From contig CALUOT010000002.1 in assembly GCA_944322355.1 (NCBI GenBank), forward strand, positions 1 through 64,000: a stretch of 64,000 nucleotides of DNA, written 5' to 3'. How positions within the stretch are numbered: the stretch's first letter is position 1; each line of letters opens with the position of its first letter. The notes under the pieces are model-generated. The model did no database searches, had not been told where the DNA came from, and was given only the letters and a program-made list of their open reading frames with translations. The position numbers and the translations under genes were made by a program. Source of the stretch: an uncultured Bacteroides sp. Its GTDB lineage: Bacteria > Bacteroidota > Bacteroidia > Bacteroidales > Bacteroidaceae. Positions 20,113-27,842 of the stretch are shown here, piece after piece.

Positions 20113-20144
20113 CAAAGATAGCAACTTGTTTCCAATAAAGCAAA
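20113..20144 (-). promoter_or_regulatory. promoter of the HigBA pair
   Basis: On the reverse strand TTTG (20144-20141) and TATCTTTG (20120-20113) are 20 bp apart, a good Bacteroides promoter ending about 20 nt before the toxin ATG. Confidence 0.7.
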
Positions 20145-20228
20145 CTTCTACGGATTAATCAGCGCTGTCGGTCAAAAGGGGAAACAAGAAGCTGTTGGGA
20201 CAATTCTATCGGTTGTTTGTCATATTTC

Positions 20229-20270
20229 ATATACCTATATAAAAAACGAAGTCCCGCCGTGGTACGCATC
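20229..20270. repeat. right copy of the ~40-bp direct repeat around HigBA
   Basis: Partner of the repeat at 19132-19175, with roughly 33 of 40 aligned positions identical by eye. It ends just before the stop of the next glycosyltransferase gene. Confidence 0.6.
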
Positions 20271-20280
20271 GTTAAAACCA

Positions 20281-21147
20281 TTACCGCCATTTCCGCCCCA
20301 CCAACCGATATTTCACATGCCGCCATACCTCACTGACTGCATGCAGCAGAAAACGGGTACGATAGATCGAGGCCGATTTCTCCGACAACACCACCGACGC
20401 TATGCCATAATGCTCTCCTAGCTCCTTCCGGTTCTTCACCAAATGCGTATCCCAAGTCATCCTCACATCATTATCCATATTCTTGTCATGCACCACCTCT
20501 ATCCACGCAGGCTCGTCCGGAGTATCTATCAACAGGAAATGAGTCCCGGCGTAACGCTCCACAAAAGCATGACTGCCATACCCCATTACTGTCCTGATCC
20601 GCAAAAGCGCCCCGTAAGGCTCCACCAACGAGAGAAAATGATTATTCCGATAATCCACCCGAGTAGCTATATTGAACCGCGTATAATACTGCAAGCCATA
20701 TTTGAACGAAATAAACGTATGGTCGGCCGCCCGAGAGGCTATCCGTTGCACCTTCTCTATGTAATCACTCCGCAAGGCATCATCATTATCCAAGTAAGTC
20801 GTAATCAACCGCTCCGTTCCATCCGGCACCCTAGCCCGAATCTCCCGGCGAAAGACACGGACAAAATAACGCGCCTCATCGGCCGACACCAGGCAAGGTA
20901 TCAATTGGCTGCATTGATGCTTATATTCCTCCACCCGCTTCATGTAAGGGAGCGGTGTCTTTTCATCAAAAAGCACAATCCACTGAAAATTCCCGCAACG
21001 CTGATTCATCACCGAAGGCAGGCAGAACCGTTCGAACAAGTCAAAACGTTCCTTCAGCCATTCCTCCGTCCGCGTATGCTGATTCTTCTTATCCCGAGTC
21101 CACAGAGGGAGGTTAAAACGAGTCAATATAAAATGTACCTCCTTCAT
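20281..21147 (-). CDS. putative rhamnosyltransferase-type glycosyltransferase
   Basis: A 288-residue protein resembling the family annotated as putative rhamnosyl transferase (PF11316 type). Supporting segments are HFILTRFNLPLWT at the start, FCLPSVMNQRCGNFQWIVLFD, and TTYLDNDDALRSDYIEK, which includes a DxDD motif like the nucleotide-sugar site of GT-A enzymes. The ATG at 21147 is preferred to an upstream in-frame start at 21174. It stands apart from the large capsule operon, between a toxin-antitoxin pair and an AlbA-type gene, so its acceptor is unknown. Confidence 0.75.
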   Translation of the reverse strand: MKEVHFILTRFNLPLWTRDKKNQHTRTEEWLKERFDLFERFCLPSVMNQRCGNFQWIVLFDEKTPLPYMKRVEEYKHQCSQLIPCLVSADEARYFVRVFRREIRARVPDGTERLITTYLDNDDALRSDYIEKVQRIASRAADHTFISFKYGLQYYTRFNIATRVDYRNNHFLSLVEPYGALLRIRTVMGYGSHAFVERYAGTHFLLIDTPDEPAWIEVVHDKNMDNDVRMTWDTHLVKNRKELGEHYGIASVVLSEKSASIYRTRFLLHAVSEVWRHVKYRLVGRKWR

Positions 21148-21193
21148 ACCCCTTAAATCTTCCACAAAAAACAATATCTATTTCAATTTATCA

Positions 21194-21253
21194 AAAGATA
21201 ATGGTTACAAATTACACTTTTACCCATTCATTTGAACAAAATATGTTCATTAG
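21194..21253. repeat. left direct repeat flanking the AlbA-type gene
   Basis: Positions 21194-21214 (AAAGATAATGGTTACAAATT and one more A) are identical to 23144-23164. Both copies continue into a TGAACAAAAT-N-GTTCA inverted repeat, with a 14-nt indel between them. Copies are direct and 1,950 bp apart. Confidence 0.75.
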
Positions 21254-21332
21254 AGTTTATGCAGAATAAGAAACAGGGTATTAATTATCAGCACCCTAAA
21301 ACCTTATTCGATATAATGTCTATTATTTGAAG

Positions 21333-22874
21333 TTATATCCTGTCAAAAAAGCCTTCATATTCTTCATCTATTATCTTCCACCCGCCTGTTTTACGTCCTC
21401 CAAAACGCTCTATTTTATGTAAATCCTGCAATCGTCGCAGATATTTCTGAACTTGTCGCGGGGACAAACCCATATTCTCAGCCATTTGTACGGATTTGAT
21501 TTGAGGATTCTGAGAGATTAGTTTATAAATACGTCTAGTCGCTTTCACGAACTCTTTCGCGAACTTTGGAGAGTCATTCGCGAACTCTACAAGTGTATTC
21601 GCGAACTTTGGAGAGTCATTCGCGAACTCTACAAGTGTGTTCGCGAACTTTGGGGAATCATTCGCGAACACTTCTTCATTGTTTTGTGATATGATTCTCC
21701 CCATAGCCGCATCCTCGAAATTGAGATTCCAAAGCGTAACATGAAATTCAGAAATATTGGATGCAAATTCCGGAACATGATAACTAGTTAAATGTTCATA
21801 TTGCCTATAAGCTTCTATGATTTTTTTCATTCCGCTTCCGCGTCGCTCCATAAGCCCTAATCGATGAAAGAAATCTGCAAGCAACGGATTTCGCCTTTTG
21901 GATGGTACAGTCAGCGGATCTAACTGTTGGATGAATCTGCCATCTACCATACCTCCGGGAGAATATACTTCCAAACGGTTATCATACATATCAATATGTA
22001 TTTCACTACCCATCTGCATGTAGTCACGATGAATAATAGCGTTTACTATTGTTTCCGTTACAGCACGTTCAGGATAGTCTGGCAATTCTTCCCGGTAATC
22101 ATCCACTTTCCACCATCTCTTTTTCGAATTGTTTCGCACAAAAGACACAGCATCTTGAAGCTGCCCTATTACACAGCCCTCCAGTTCAACATCATCGACT
22201 GCTTCATTTAATCCACTAGTCATAGTTAATCCATTCCACCTCGTACAAAAAATGCGCGATTGCCTCATAGGAGATTCATCGGCCAATAAAACCCCAGCAT
22301 TGGTCAAATAGCCTTTTTCATCTATAATTCCCCATGAAACAAATTCACCGTCTTCAAATGAACGCTTCAACCGCTTATAATGAACAGATTTAAGTTTGGA
22401 GAAAGCCATATCTTCAAATTTATACGAAGACGATAAGCTGTCGTATGTACGCCCCGAACCCTTCATCACAAGATTCTTTAGTTGAAGTCTGTCCGCAACA
22501 ACCGTCTCATTTCCAATACGCACGTAAGCTATACGCTGTTTATCTCCGATATAATAATAGGGTGTTTCCTGACCAGCAAACACATTCAATACAACCAATT
22601 TTTTACCATCAATCTCTCTAAATTCAAGATTTATGGCGGGCACTGGATCTAATTTTGTCTTAATTGCTTCACTAATATCCTCTGCATCTTTTTCTGCATC
22701 TACAAGTCCAATAATCCCATTCTCATCAGAAATCCCAAACAGAAGGGTTCCACCATCGCCATTGGCAAAAGCGGAAACGCTTTTAAGCCAACTTTTAGGT
22801 TTGTTACGCTCCAACAACCTTTTTTTGTCATAAGCTGTAGCTTCTCCAATAAGTTTACTTATCTCTATATCCAT
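21333..22874 (-). CDS. AlbA_2/Schlafen-type ATP-binding DNA-interacting protein
   Basis: A 513-residue protein with an N-terminal AlbA_2 (Schlafen-like) domain (about 1-130; SAFANGDGGTLLFGISDENG) and a GHKL-ATPase-like segment in the middle (about 265-380; IVNAIIHRDYMQMGSEIHI, then LEVYSPGGM and GLMERRGSGMKKI). A C-terminal winged-helix (about 450-513) follows. Such proteins are accessory regulators or putative defence factors whose biochemistry is largely unknown. Between the ATPase part and the winged helix are about three repeats built on FANDSPKFANTLVE, encoded by a 42-bp DNA repeat. The frame begins at a TTG nine bases earlier; the ATG at 22874 is chosen. It is flanked by direct repeats, suggesting acquisition. 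Confidence 0.85.
   Translation of the reverse strand: MDIEISKLIGEATAYDKKRLLERNKPKSWLKSVSAFANGDGGTLLFGISDENGIIGLVDAEKDAEDISEAIKTKLDPVPAINLEFREIDGKKLVVLNVFAGQETPYYYIGDKQRIAYVRIGNETVVADRLQLKNLVMKGSGRTYDSLSSSYKFEDMAFSKLKSVHYKRLKRSFEDGEFVSWGIIDEKGYLTNAGVLLADESPMRQSRIFCTRWNGLTMTSGLNEAVDDVELEGCVIGQLQDAVSFVRNNSKKRWWKVDDYREELPDYPERAVTETIVNAIIHRDYMQMGSEIHIDMYDNRLEVYSPGGMVDGRFIQQLDPLTVPSKRRNPLLADFFHRLGLMERRGSGMKKIIEAYRQYEHLTSYHVPEFASNISEFHVTLWNLNFEDAAMGRIISQNNEEVFANDSPKFANTLVEFANDSPKFANTLVEFANDSPKFAKEFVKATRRIYKLISQNPQIKSVQMAENMGLSPRQVQKYLRRLQDLHKIERFGGRKTGGWKIIDEEYEGFFDRI
21556..21675. repeat. 42-bp tandem repeat inside the AlbA-type gene
   Basis: Units start at 21556, 21598 and 21640 (TTCGCGAACTTTGG...), each composed of two related halves that begin TTCGCGAAC. 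The repeat is in frame (14 codons) and codes for FANDSPKFANTLVE. A final half unit ends near 21675. Copy number could vary by slippage without breaking the frame. Confidence 0.9.
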
Positions 22875-22983
22875 ATCTTTCAAATCCGCTATTCACATTT
22901 CATCAGTAACCTTCCTTACATCTTCTTAACTGAACTCACCTTCTACTGAATATTGAAAGAAGAAGTTGAACACATCCCTGGTA

Positions 22984-23094
22984 TTATTTAGACGTAAAAA
23001 TCCCTCTTATTATTTCCAGATGAGCATAACCATTTTTTGAATCAAGCTCTATATAAGCACTCTCAGGCCATTCATTCCAAGCAAATACGCTCTA
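22984..23094 (-). pseudogene. C-terminal remnant of a WbsX (GH99-like) glycosyltransferase gene
   Basis: An open stretch of about 35 codons without a start reads FAWNEWPESAYIELD, then NGYAHLEIIRG and a stop. This matches the characteristic C-terminal motif of the WbsX/GH99-like polysaccharide family (AWNEW-E-YLEPD-GYAYLEA pattern, from memory). The frame is closed upstream by a TAG at 23092-23094, so only the tail survives. It fits the neighbouring glycosyltransferase genes as debris of an older polysaccharide locus. Confidence 0.65.
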
Positions 23095-23142
23095 CTTCTT
23101 TACGAACATTTTCGTTCACTTTCTTCAAATGATTAATTATCG

Positions 23143-23150
23143 CAAAGATA
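23143..23150 (-). promoter_or_regulatory. -7 element upstream of the AlbA-type gene
   Basis: TATCTTTG on the reverse strand lies inside the right copy of the direct repeat, about 270 nt before the AlbA-type ATG. A transcript from here would first cross the WbsX remnant. It may be the original promoter of that lost gene. Confidence 0.45.
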
Positions 23151-23188
23151 ATGGTTACAAATTATATTTTGAACAAAATTCGTTCAAT
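23144..23188. repeat. right direct repeat flanking the AlbA-type gene
   Basis: Second copy of the repeat at 21194-21253. It includes the 21-bp identical block and the TGAACAAAATTCGTTCA inverted repeat. Confidence 0.75.
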
Positions 23189-23209
23189 AAAAACTCCTTT
23201 CGTAGGAAA

Positions 23210-23962
23210 TTATTTCCGATTCTTTTGAAAAGCCTTATAGGCATAATGCATGAAATAATAAGCTGATTGCCATACAGTAAGTTTTTCAATCTCCCTATAT
23301 ATATGCCATTGCCAACCTATCACAGCCCGCTTATTGGCCGACACCGACCTTCTCCGCACCCGATACAAAGCCTCCACCGTATTCGTATTGCGTGCCACAT
23401 ATCCCTGCTTCAAAGCCGAAAGCCACACCACATAGTCCTCATGATGGATATTCATGCAATAAATCTTCCCCACCTTCCGGGTGTCATACATACCCGTCAA
23501 GTTACCTATCACATTCCCTTTCAACAACTGCCGGTAAGACACCTGCTCTGGAGCCACAATAATACGCTCATTCCGGTTGCCCTCTTCATCCATCTTTTCA
23601 TAATTACTATAGACCACCGCCGTATCTTCCTTTTCAAACAACCGGAGTTGATGCTCCAGTTTCTGGGGAAACCAGACATCATCACTATCCAAGAAAGCGA
23701 TATATCGCCCTTGCGCATGTTCAATGCCGATGTTACGTGGTGTAGTAGGAGAACCGGAAGGACGTCCCGTTTTCAGGTATTTAATACGCCTATCGTTAGC
23801 TGCATAGCGGTTCACAATCTCAGCCGAACCGTCCGTAGAACAATCGTCCACAACAAGCAACTCCCAATTCGGATAAGTTTGCGACTGAACCGACTGAATC
23901 GACTCATCCAAAAAACGTTCTGCATTGTATGCAGGCATTAAGATAGACACCAAATCTTCCAT
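23210..23962 (-). CDS. GT2 family glycosyltransferase
   Basis: A 250-residue GT-A fold enzyme. The N-terminus has VSILMPAYNAERFL, the nucleotide-binding VVDDCSTDGSAE, and the DxD-like FLDSDDVWFPQKLE (about 90-103), all typical of family 2 glycosyltransferases. It probably transfers a hexose to a cell-surface polysaccharide or lipid-linked oligosaccharide. It stands alone between the WbsX remnant and a MITE. A decayed copy of its N-terminal coding sequence is detectable at 24428-24540. Confidence 0.88.
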   Translation of the reverse strand: MEDLVSILMPAYNAERFLDESIQSVQSQTYPNWELLVVDDCSTDGSAEIVNRYAANDRRIKYLKTGRPSGSPTTPRNIGIEHAQGRYIAFLDSDDVWFPQKLEHQLRLFEKEDTAVVYSNYEKMDEEGNRNERIIVAPEQVSYRQLLKGNVIGNLTGMYDTRKVGKIYCMNIHHEDYVVWLSALKQGYVARNTNTVEALYRVRRRSVSANKRAVIGWQWHIYREIEKLTVWQSAYYFMHYAYKAFQKNRK

Positions 23963-24151
23963 ACACTATTAGAATTAATCAGCCATAGTCATCTCACAAC
24001 CATATAAGGAATTCTCCGCATATAATGCAGATTGAACCTACCCAATACCTTTATATTATCCACCAAAGCAGTTAGCAAAAGGCTTATTTGATATGTATAT
24101 GGCATCATTTACAACATGTTGAGAATACAAAAATATCTATTATTATCCTTA

Positions 24152-24343
24152 GAAGCTGTTTTGAATTTCTCCAAAAAGTTTTTCTTGGCTTGATGTGTTC
24201 GTTTTCGTGTGTGCTTTGGGCGATTTTTTGGTCCTTTTCGCTCCTGTTCTTCGTCAGATAGCCCGCTATCTTCCTCATCACAGAAGCGAAAATGCCTCAA
24301 AAACTCATCCCAAATCATCGCACGATAAATTCAAAACAGCTTC
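24152..24343. mobile_element. 192-bp MITE, probably IS5-family derived
   Basis: The element has perfect 17-bp terminal inverted repeats (GAAGCTGTTTTGAATTT and its complement) and is flanked on both sides by TTA, a plausible 3-bp target duplication as made by IS5-type elements. Inside, a reverse-strand frame starting at 24318 begins MIWDEFLRHFRFCDEE and runs into a basic Lys/Arg-rich tail that ends at the terminus. This looks like the fused two ends of a transposase gene with its middle deleted. It lies between a glycosyltransferase gene and a decayed fragment of a related gene. Confidence 0.75.
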
Positions 24344-24728
24344 TTAATAATAAGAAATACTTTATATATTCAAAACGATTTATTTTATTAATCGAAAAAA
24401 CTCTTTTTAAATATTGTATTCACACATCATTAACTGCATACCGGTTCACAATCCCAACCATGCCGCCCGCAAAACAACTATTCAAACAAACAACTCCTAA
24501 TCAGGATATGTATACAACCAAATAACAGAATCTATTCATTCAAAAAAAACTCCTGCATTAAACGAAACAAAAAAACAGTTAGAATCCTCCTATACATTCT
24601 CACAAACCTGCAGCCCAATAAAACTATTTTATCAGTTATTGGTATTACCTTATTCTTTACTTTATAAATAAAAATACATTTTTAGGCCACCTCTAATTCT
24701 CACGATTATACGACAAAAACGGCTCCAA
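24344..24728. other. gene-free AT-rich stretch with a decayed GT2 fragment
   Basis: Positions 24428-24540 align by eye with the coding sequence of the GT2 gene around 23805-23900 (for example TGCATA-CGGTTCACAATC-CA-CC). The reverse-strand translation retains GIVNRYAVND, against EIVNRYAAND in the intact gene, and is interrupted by stops. The remainder is AT-rich with no recognisable gene, and probably contains the end of the capsule operon transcript. Confidence 0.5.
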
Positions 24729-25964
24729 TTATAATAACATCGAAAGTTCAAAAGCTTCTTTAATATTGTCTTCAATAGAACAATAAGTCCAACTTCCGTA
24801 ACGGCCAATTGAATAAATGTCCAAAGAAGAAAGTTCCTTTTTAAAAGATTTCACAGCCTCCACGCTTGCTTTATTAATATGAACATACGCAGGATCCATC
24901 AATACCATTTCATAATCTATCAACTTTTGATGATCTACAATCCCACATTTCTTTAAATCAGCCATAACACGTTCTAAATAAGACGCATAAGATTCCATTT
25001 TCAGAGAACTAGGAATTCCTATTTCAACATAAAGTGACATTTTATCTGTTTTCATTATATTATCATAATAACCAACGCGATAAAAAATACATTCACGATT
25101 AGGAATATAAACCCAACTATTCTGAATATCACGCCCCTTTGAATCAAACCCCAAATTCAAGACAAGCACCTTATTAGAGGTAAACGTTTCTTCATTAAAA
25201 TCAAAATTACATTTTGACAATAATTTCGGAAATGGCATGGTAGAAATCAAATTATCATACTTAATATCACGCTTATTCGTATGCACCATTTTCTCATGAA
25301 CATCTATTTGCAGAACTTCCTCATTTAAAGAAAGTCGAGTAGAATCAACATAATGCATTAAGGAATTAACATATTCAATAGCCCCACCAATAGGATAATC
25401 AAAATAATCATTATACGAACGATTATCTGCACATTTAAAATTCGAAATAATATCATATTTATCCGCCTTTGGGAAAAAACGCCCCATAGAATTCACATCA
25501 AGTAAATCTAAATCACAAGCATAAAGTTTTTCATTATATGGAATCAAAAATTTCTCAGCAATTGAATTTCCATATTTTTTTATAATCATATCCTTAAAGC
25601 TAGTATAAGTCCCATCATCTCCCGAATTAAACAAATCATACAGACAATCAATAAACTCACTCTTAGGTAATTGATGTATATTCTTCTGAAAAGGGAAATC
25701 TATATATTGCTGATTATACAAAATTTGCGTTTTCTTCTTTACTCTCAACAAAGAGTTTATATCAATATATTTGCAAACACGTTCTTTTATCTCTGGGAAT
25801 CGGAAATGAAAAAAATGTCCCGAATAGTCCCACACGAAATCTCCTCGTTTAATCGTCCGACAATATCCACCAATTTCTGAATCTCTCTCTATGATCATAT
25901 AATCATTAGAAGTAAAACCTGCATAGCTTAAACCTGAGACACCTGCACCAATAATCAAATCCAT
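24729..25964 (-). CDS. FAD/NAD(P)-binding oxidoreductase of the capsule locus
   Basis: A 411-residue flavoprotein with an N-terminal Rossmann motif (IIGAGVSGLSYAGF) followed by IIERDSEIGGYCRTI and DYSGHFFHF, similar to the amine oxidase/protoporphyrinogen oxidase-like and UDP-galactopyranose mutase-like proteins often found in polysaccharide clusters. A C-terminal FAD-binding segment is seen in IYSIGRYGSWTYCS. The substrate is not evident. Last gene of the operon, 16 nt after the GT2 gene; base composition is strongly AT-rich like its upstream neighbours. Confidence 0.75.
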   Translation of the reverse strand: MDLIIGAGVSGLSYAGFTSNDYMIIERDSEIGGYCRTIKRGDFVWDYSGHFFHFRFPEIKERVCKYIDINSLLRVKKKTQILYNQQYIDFPFQKNIHQLPKSEFIDCLYDLFNSGDDGTYTSFKDMIIKKYGNSIAEKFLIPYNEKLYACDLDLLDVNSMGRFFPKADKYDIISNFKCADNRSYNDYFDYPIGGAIEYVNSLMHYVDSTRLSLNEEVLQIDVHEKMVHTNKRDIKYDNLISTMPFPKLLSKCNFDFNEETFTSNKVLVLNLGFDSKGRDIQNSWVYIPNRECIFYRVGYYDNIMKTDKMSLYVEIGIPSSLKMESYASYLERVMADLKKCGIVDHQKLIDYEMVLMDPAYVHINKASVEAVKSFKKELSSLDIYSIGRYGSWTYCSIEDNIKEAFELSMLL

Positions 25965-25980
25965 AATACTACAAACAAAA

Positions 25981-26766
25981 TTAATGTGAACTTAAGAATT
26001 CCTTACTTCCTTGGATCATTAATTTCAAAAAATCAATAAAACCGTATTTATATTTATACTCTGATTTCTTTTTAAAAGAATATAATATATCTATAAAATA
26101 TCCCCCAAAGCCAAACATCCTCGCAAAAGCTGCTCCTTTTGAAGTAACCAAAAAATTATTATACATCGTACCTGAACTTTCTTTAGGATGTACAACTATA
26201 GGGATTGGTATATACATCAATTTTAATCCACACTTTAATGCATCTGCCAAAAAAATCACATCATCATGAATCCGATAACGAGATCCTAAACCAAACTCCA
26301 AATCTAAAGATAAATTTGCATCCAATACAGCTTTCCGCCTAAAAGCAATCTCAACAGAAGCACATTTCATAACAGTTCTTCTATTATGCATTCTTTGTGA
26401 TTTCATATAATTATCCTTAAATAAGGTTCCATCAGGTGTCTTAATTTGAAAAGTTATAATATCCACGTCTGGATATTGAGAAAAACTATTTTTAATAATA
26501 TCTTCATAATTAGGCACATAAGCTATATCATCATCTGCAAAAATACAGATTTCTCCTTCCGCATTAGCTAAAGCCATATTTCGACTATTAGAAGTACCAA
26601 TCTCGCAAGAGTTCAACATCTTTATGTTATGCTTCTCATCAACCGAAACATTTGAATTATTTGTCTGGTTAATTATAAGAGCATTATGCTTAATATTTTT
26701 ATCCTCCAATCTTAAATCAGCTATACTTGCTCGATTCATTGTTGACATTAAAATCTGTATATCCAT
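25981..26766 (-). CDS. GT2-type glycosyltransferase
   Basis: A 261-residue GT-A-like protein. GTSNSRNMALANAEGEICIFADDDIAY carries the sugar-nucleotide loop and a DDD motif (about 60-86). A later HDDVIFLADALKCG resembles the acceptor/catalytic Asp region of family 2 enzymes. The first in-frame codon is GTG at 26769; the ATG at 26766 is preferred. Its start lies 50 bp inside the end of the Wzy gene, so the two are translationally linked. It probably adds one residue of the repeat unit. Confidence 0.8.
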   Translation of the reverse strand: MDIQILMSTMNRASIADLRLEDKNIKHNALIINQTNNSNVSVDEKHNIKMLNSCEIGTSNSRNMALANAEGEICIFADDDIAYVPNYEDIIKNSFSQYPDVDIITFQIKTPDGTLFKDNYMKSQRMHNRRTVMKCASVEIAFRRKAVLDANLSLDLEFGLGSRYRIHDDVIFLADALKCGLKLMYIPIPIVVHPKESSGTMYNNFLVTSKGAAFARMFGFGGYFIDILYSFKKKSEYKYKYGFIDFLKLMIQGSKEFLSSH

Positions 26767-27838
26767 CACTCAATTTACCATTAACAATTAAACATGGGTA
26801 CAAAATTAATATATAAAAAGTAAATCCCAAATTATTTATGAACATCCCTGTATCAAAAAAAACGCGACCAGATAAAATAAGCAACAACCCTATCACATAA
26901 TATTTTTTATCACGCAAATATCTATATATAGAATAAAAATACACAATAAGGAAAGCCCATACACCAAAACCTGTTCTTGCCAAAATATTCAAATATCCAT
27001 TATGAGTATTCCCTTCATATTGAGCAATAGATGGTATACTAAAAGTATCTATACCTAAGATATATGTAAAGAAGTTTGCATATTTAAAAAAATCTCCCCA
27101 CAAAACATATCGCGGTGTATCAAATCCAAATCCACCAAAAGATGAAGCCTTATACAAATCAACCAGCTCACCCCAATAAAGCCATAATGCAAAGACAAAT
27201 AAAAAGAGGGTTAACAACAACAAAAAAGACTTTTTCTTAAAATAAAAGCACCAATTGAGTAAAAATAAAGCAATCATTGCACCTATAGTCGAACGTCCAA
27301 CTAACATAACAGATAATACCAATGAAAGAATTGATATTACTATATTTACACGAAGTTTCAAAACATAACCAAGAAAACAATACAATATATTATATGCCAC
27401 TAAAATTAATCCTAAATAGTTACGGCTCATACCAACATAAAATTCATTAGGATCAATACCTAAATACAATATCTTATAAAAACATATCCCCAAATAAATC
27501 AACAATACCACATACATTCCTCTATAAATCAGTCGAGGATAATGACAAGAAAATAAAGATAGACTAAGCACCCCTAATATTACCAAGACTCCACCAAGTC
27601 CATTATCTGTCACAAAAACATTCAAAAAGGCACCTAATGCCATAAAAAACAACAATATAAAAAAATATCTATTTAAACGCCAATTTGAATAATACAAAAA
27701 ATAGAATACATATGGCAACGAACACACAACAGCCAGTAAAGTCACAATCTCATTAATACCCAACAAAATAGATATATTAAATAAGCAAAATGAGCAAAAC
27801 GAAAAACAAGAACACAAATTCAATAAATGCACTTTCAT
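26717..27838 (-). CDS. wzy: O-antigen/capsule polymerase (Wzy-like)
   Basis: A 373-residue integral membrane protein with about ten to eleven hydrophobic segments and a periplasmic loop (about 235-280) containing GNTHNGYLNILARTG, a pattern typical of the Wzy_C/O-antigen ligase superfamily. Overall sequence conservation is low, as is normal for Wzy. Pairing with Wzx and glycosyltransferases in one operon supports polymerase function. It starts 4 nt before the preceding gene ends its spacing and overlaps the following GT2 gene. Confidence 0.78.
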   Translation of the reverse strand: MKVHLLNLCSCFSFCSFCLFNISILLGINEIVTLLAVVCSLPYVFYFLYYSNWRLNRYFFILLFFMALGAFLNVFVTDNGLGGVLVILGVLSLSLFSCHYPRLIYRGMYVVLLIYLGICFYKILYLGIDPNEFYVGMSRNYLGLILVAYNILYCFLGYVLKLRVNIVISILSLVLSVMLVGRSTIGAMIALFLLNWCFYFKKKSFLLLLTLFLFVFALWLYWGELVDLYKASSFGGFGFDTPRYVLWGDFFKYANFFTYILGIDTFSIPSIAQYEGNTHNGYLNILARTGFGVWAFLIVYFYSIYRYLRDKKYYVIGLLLILSGRVFFDTGMFINNLGFTFYILILYPCLIVNGKLSDGYTDFNVNNESSKYS

Positions 27839-27842
27839 CTGA

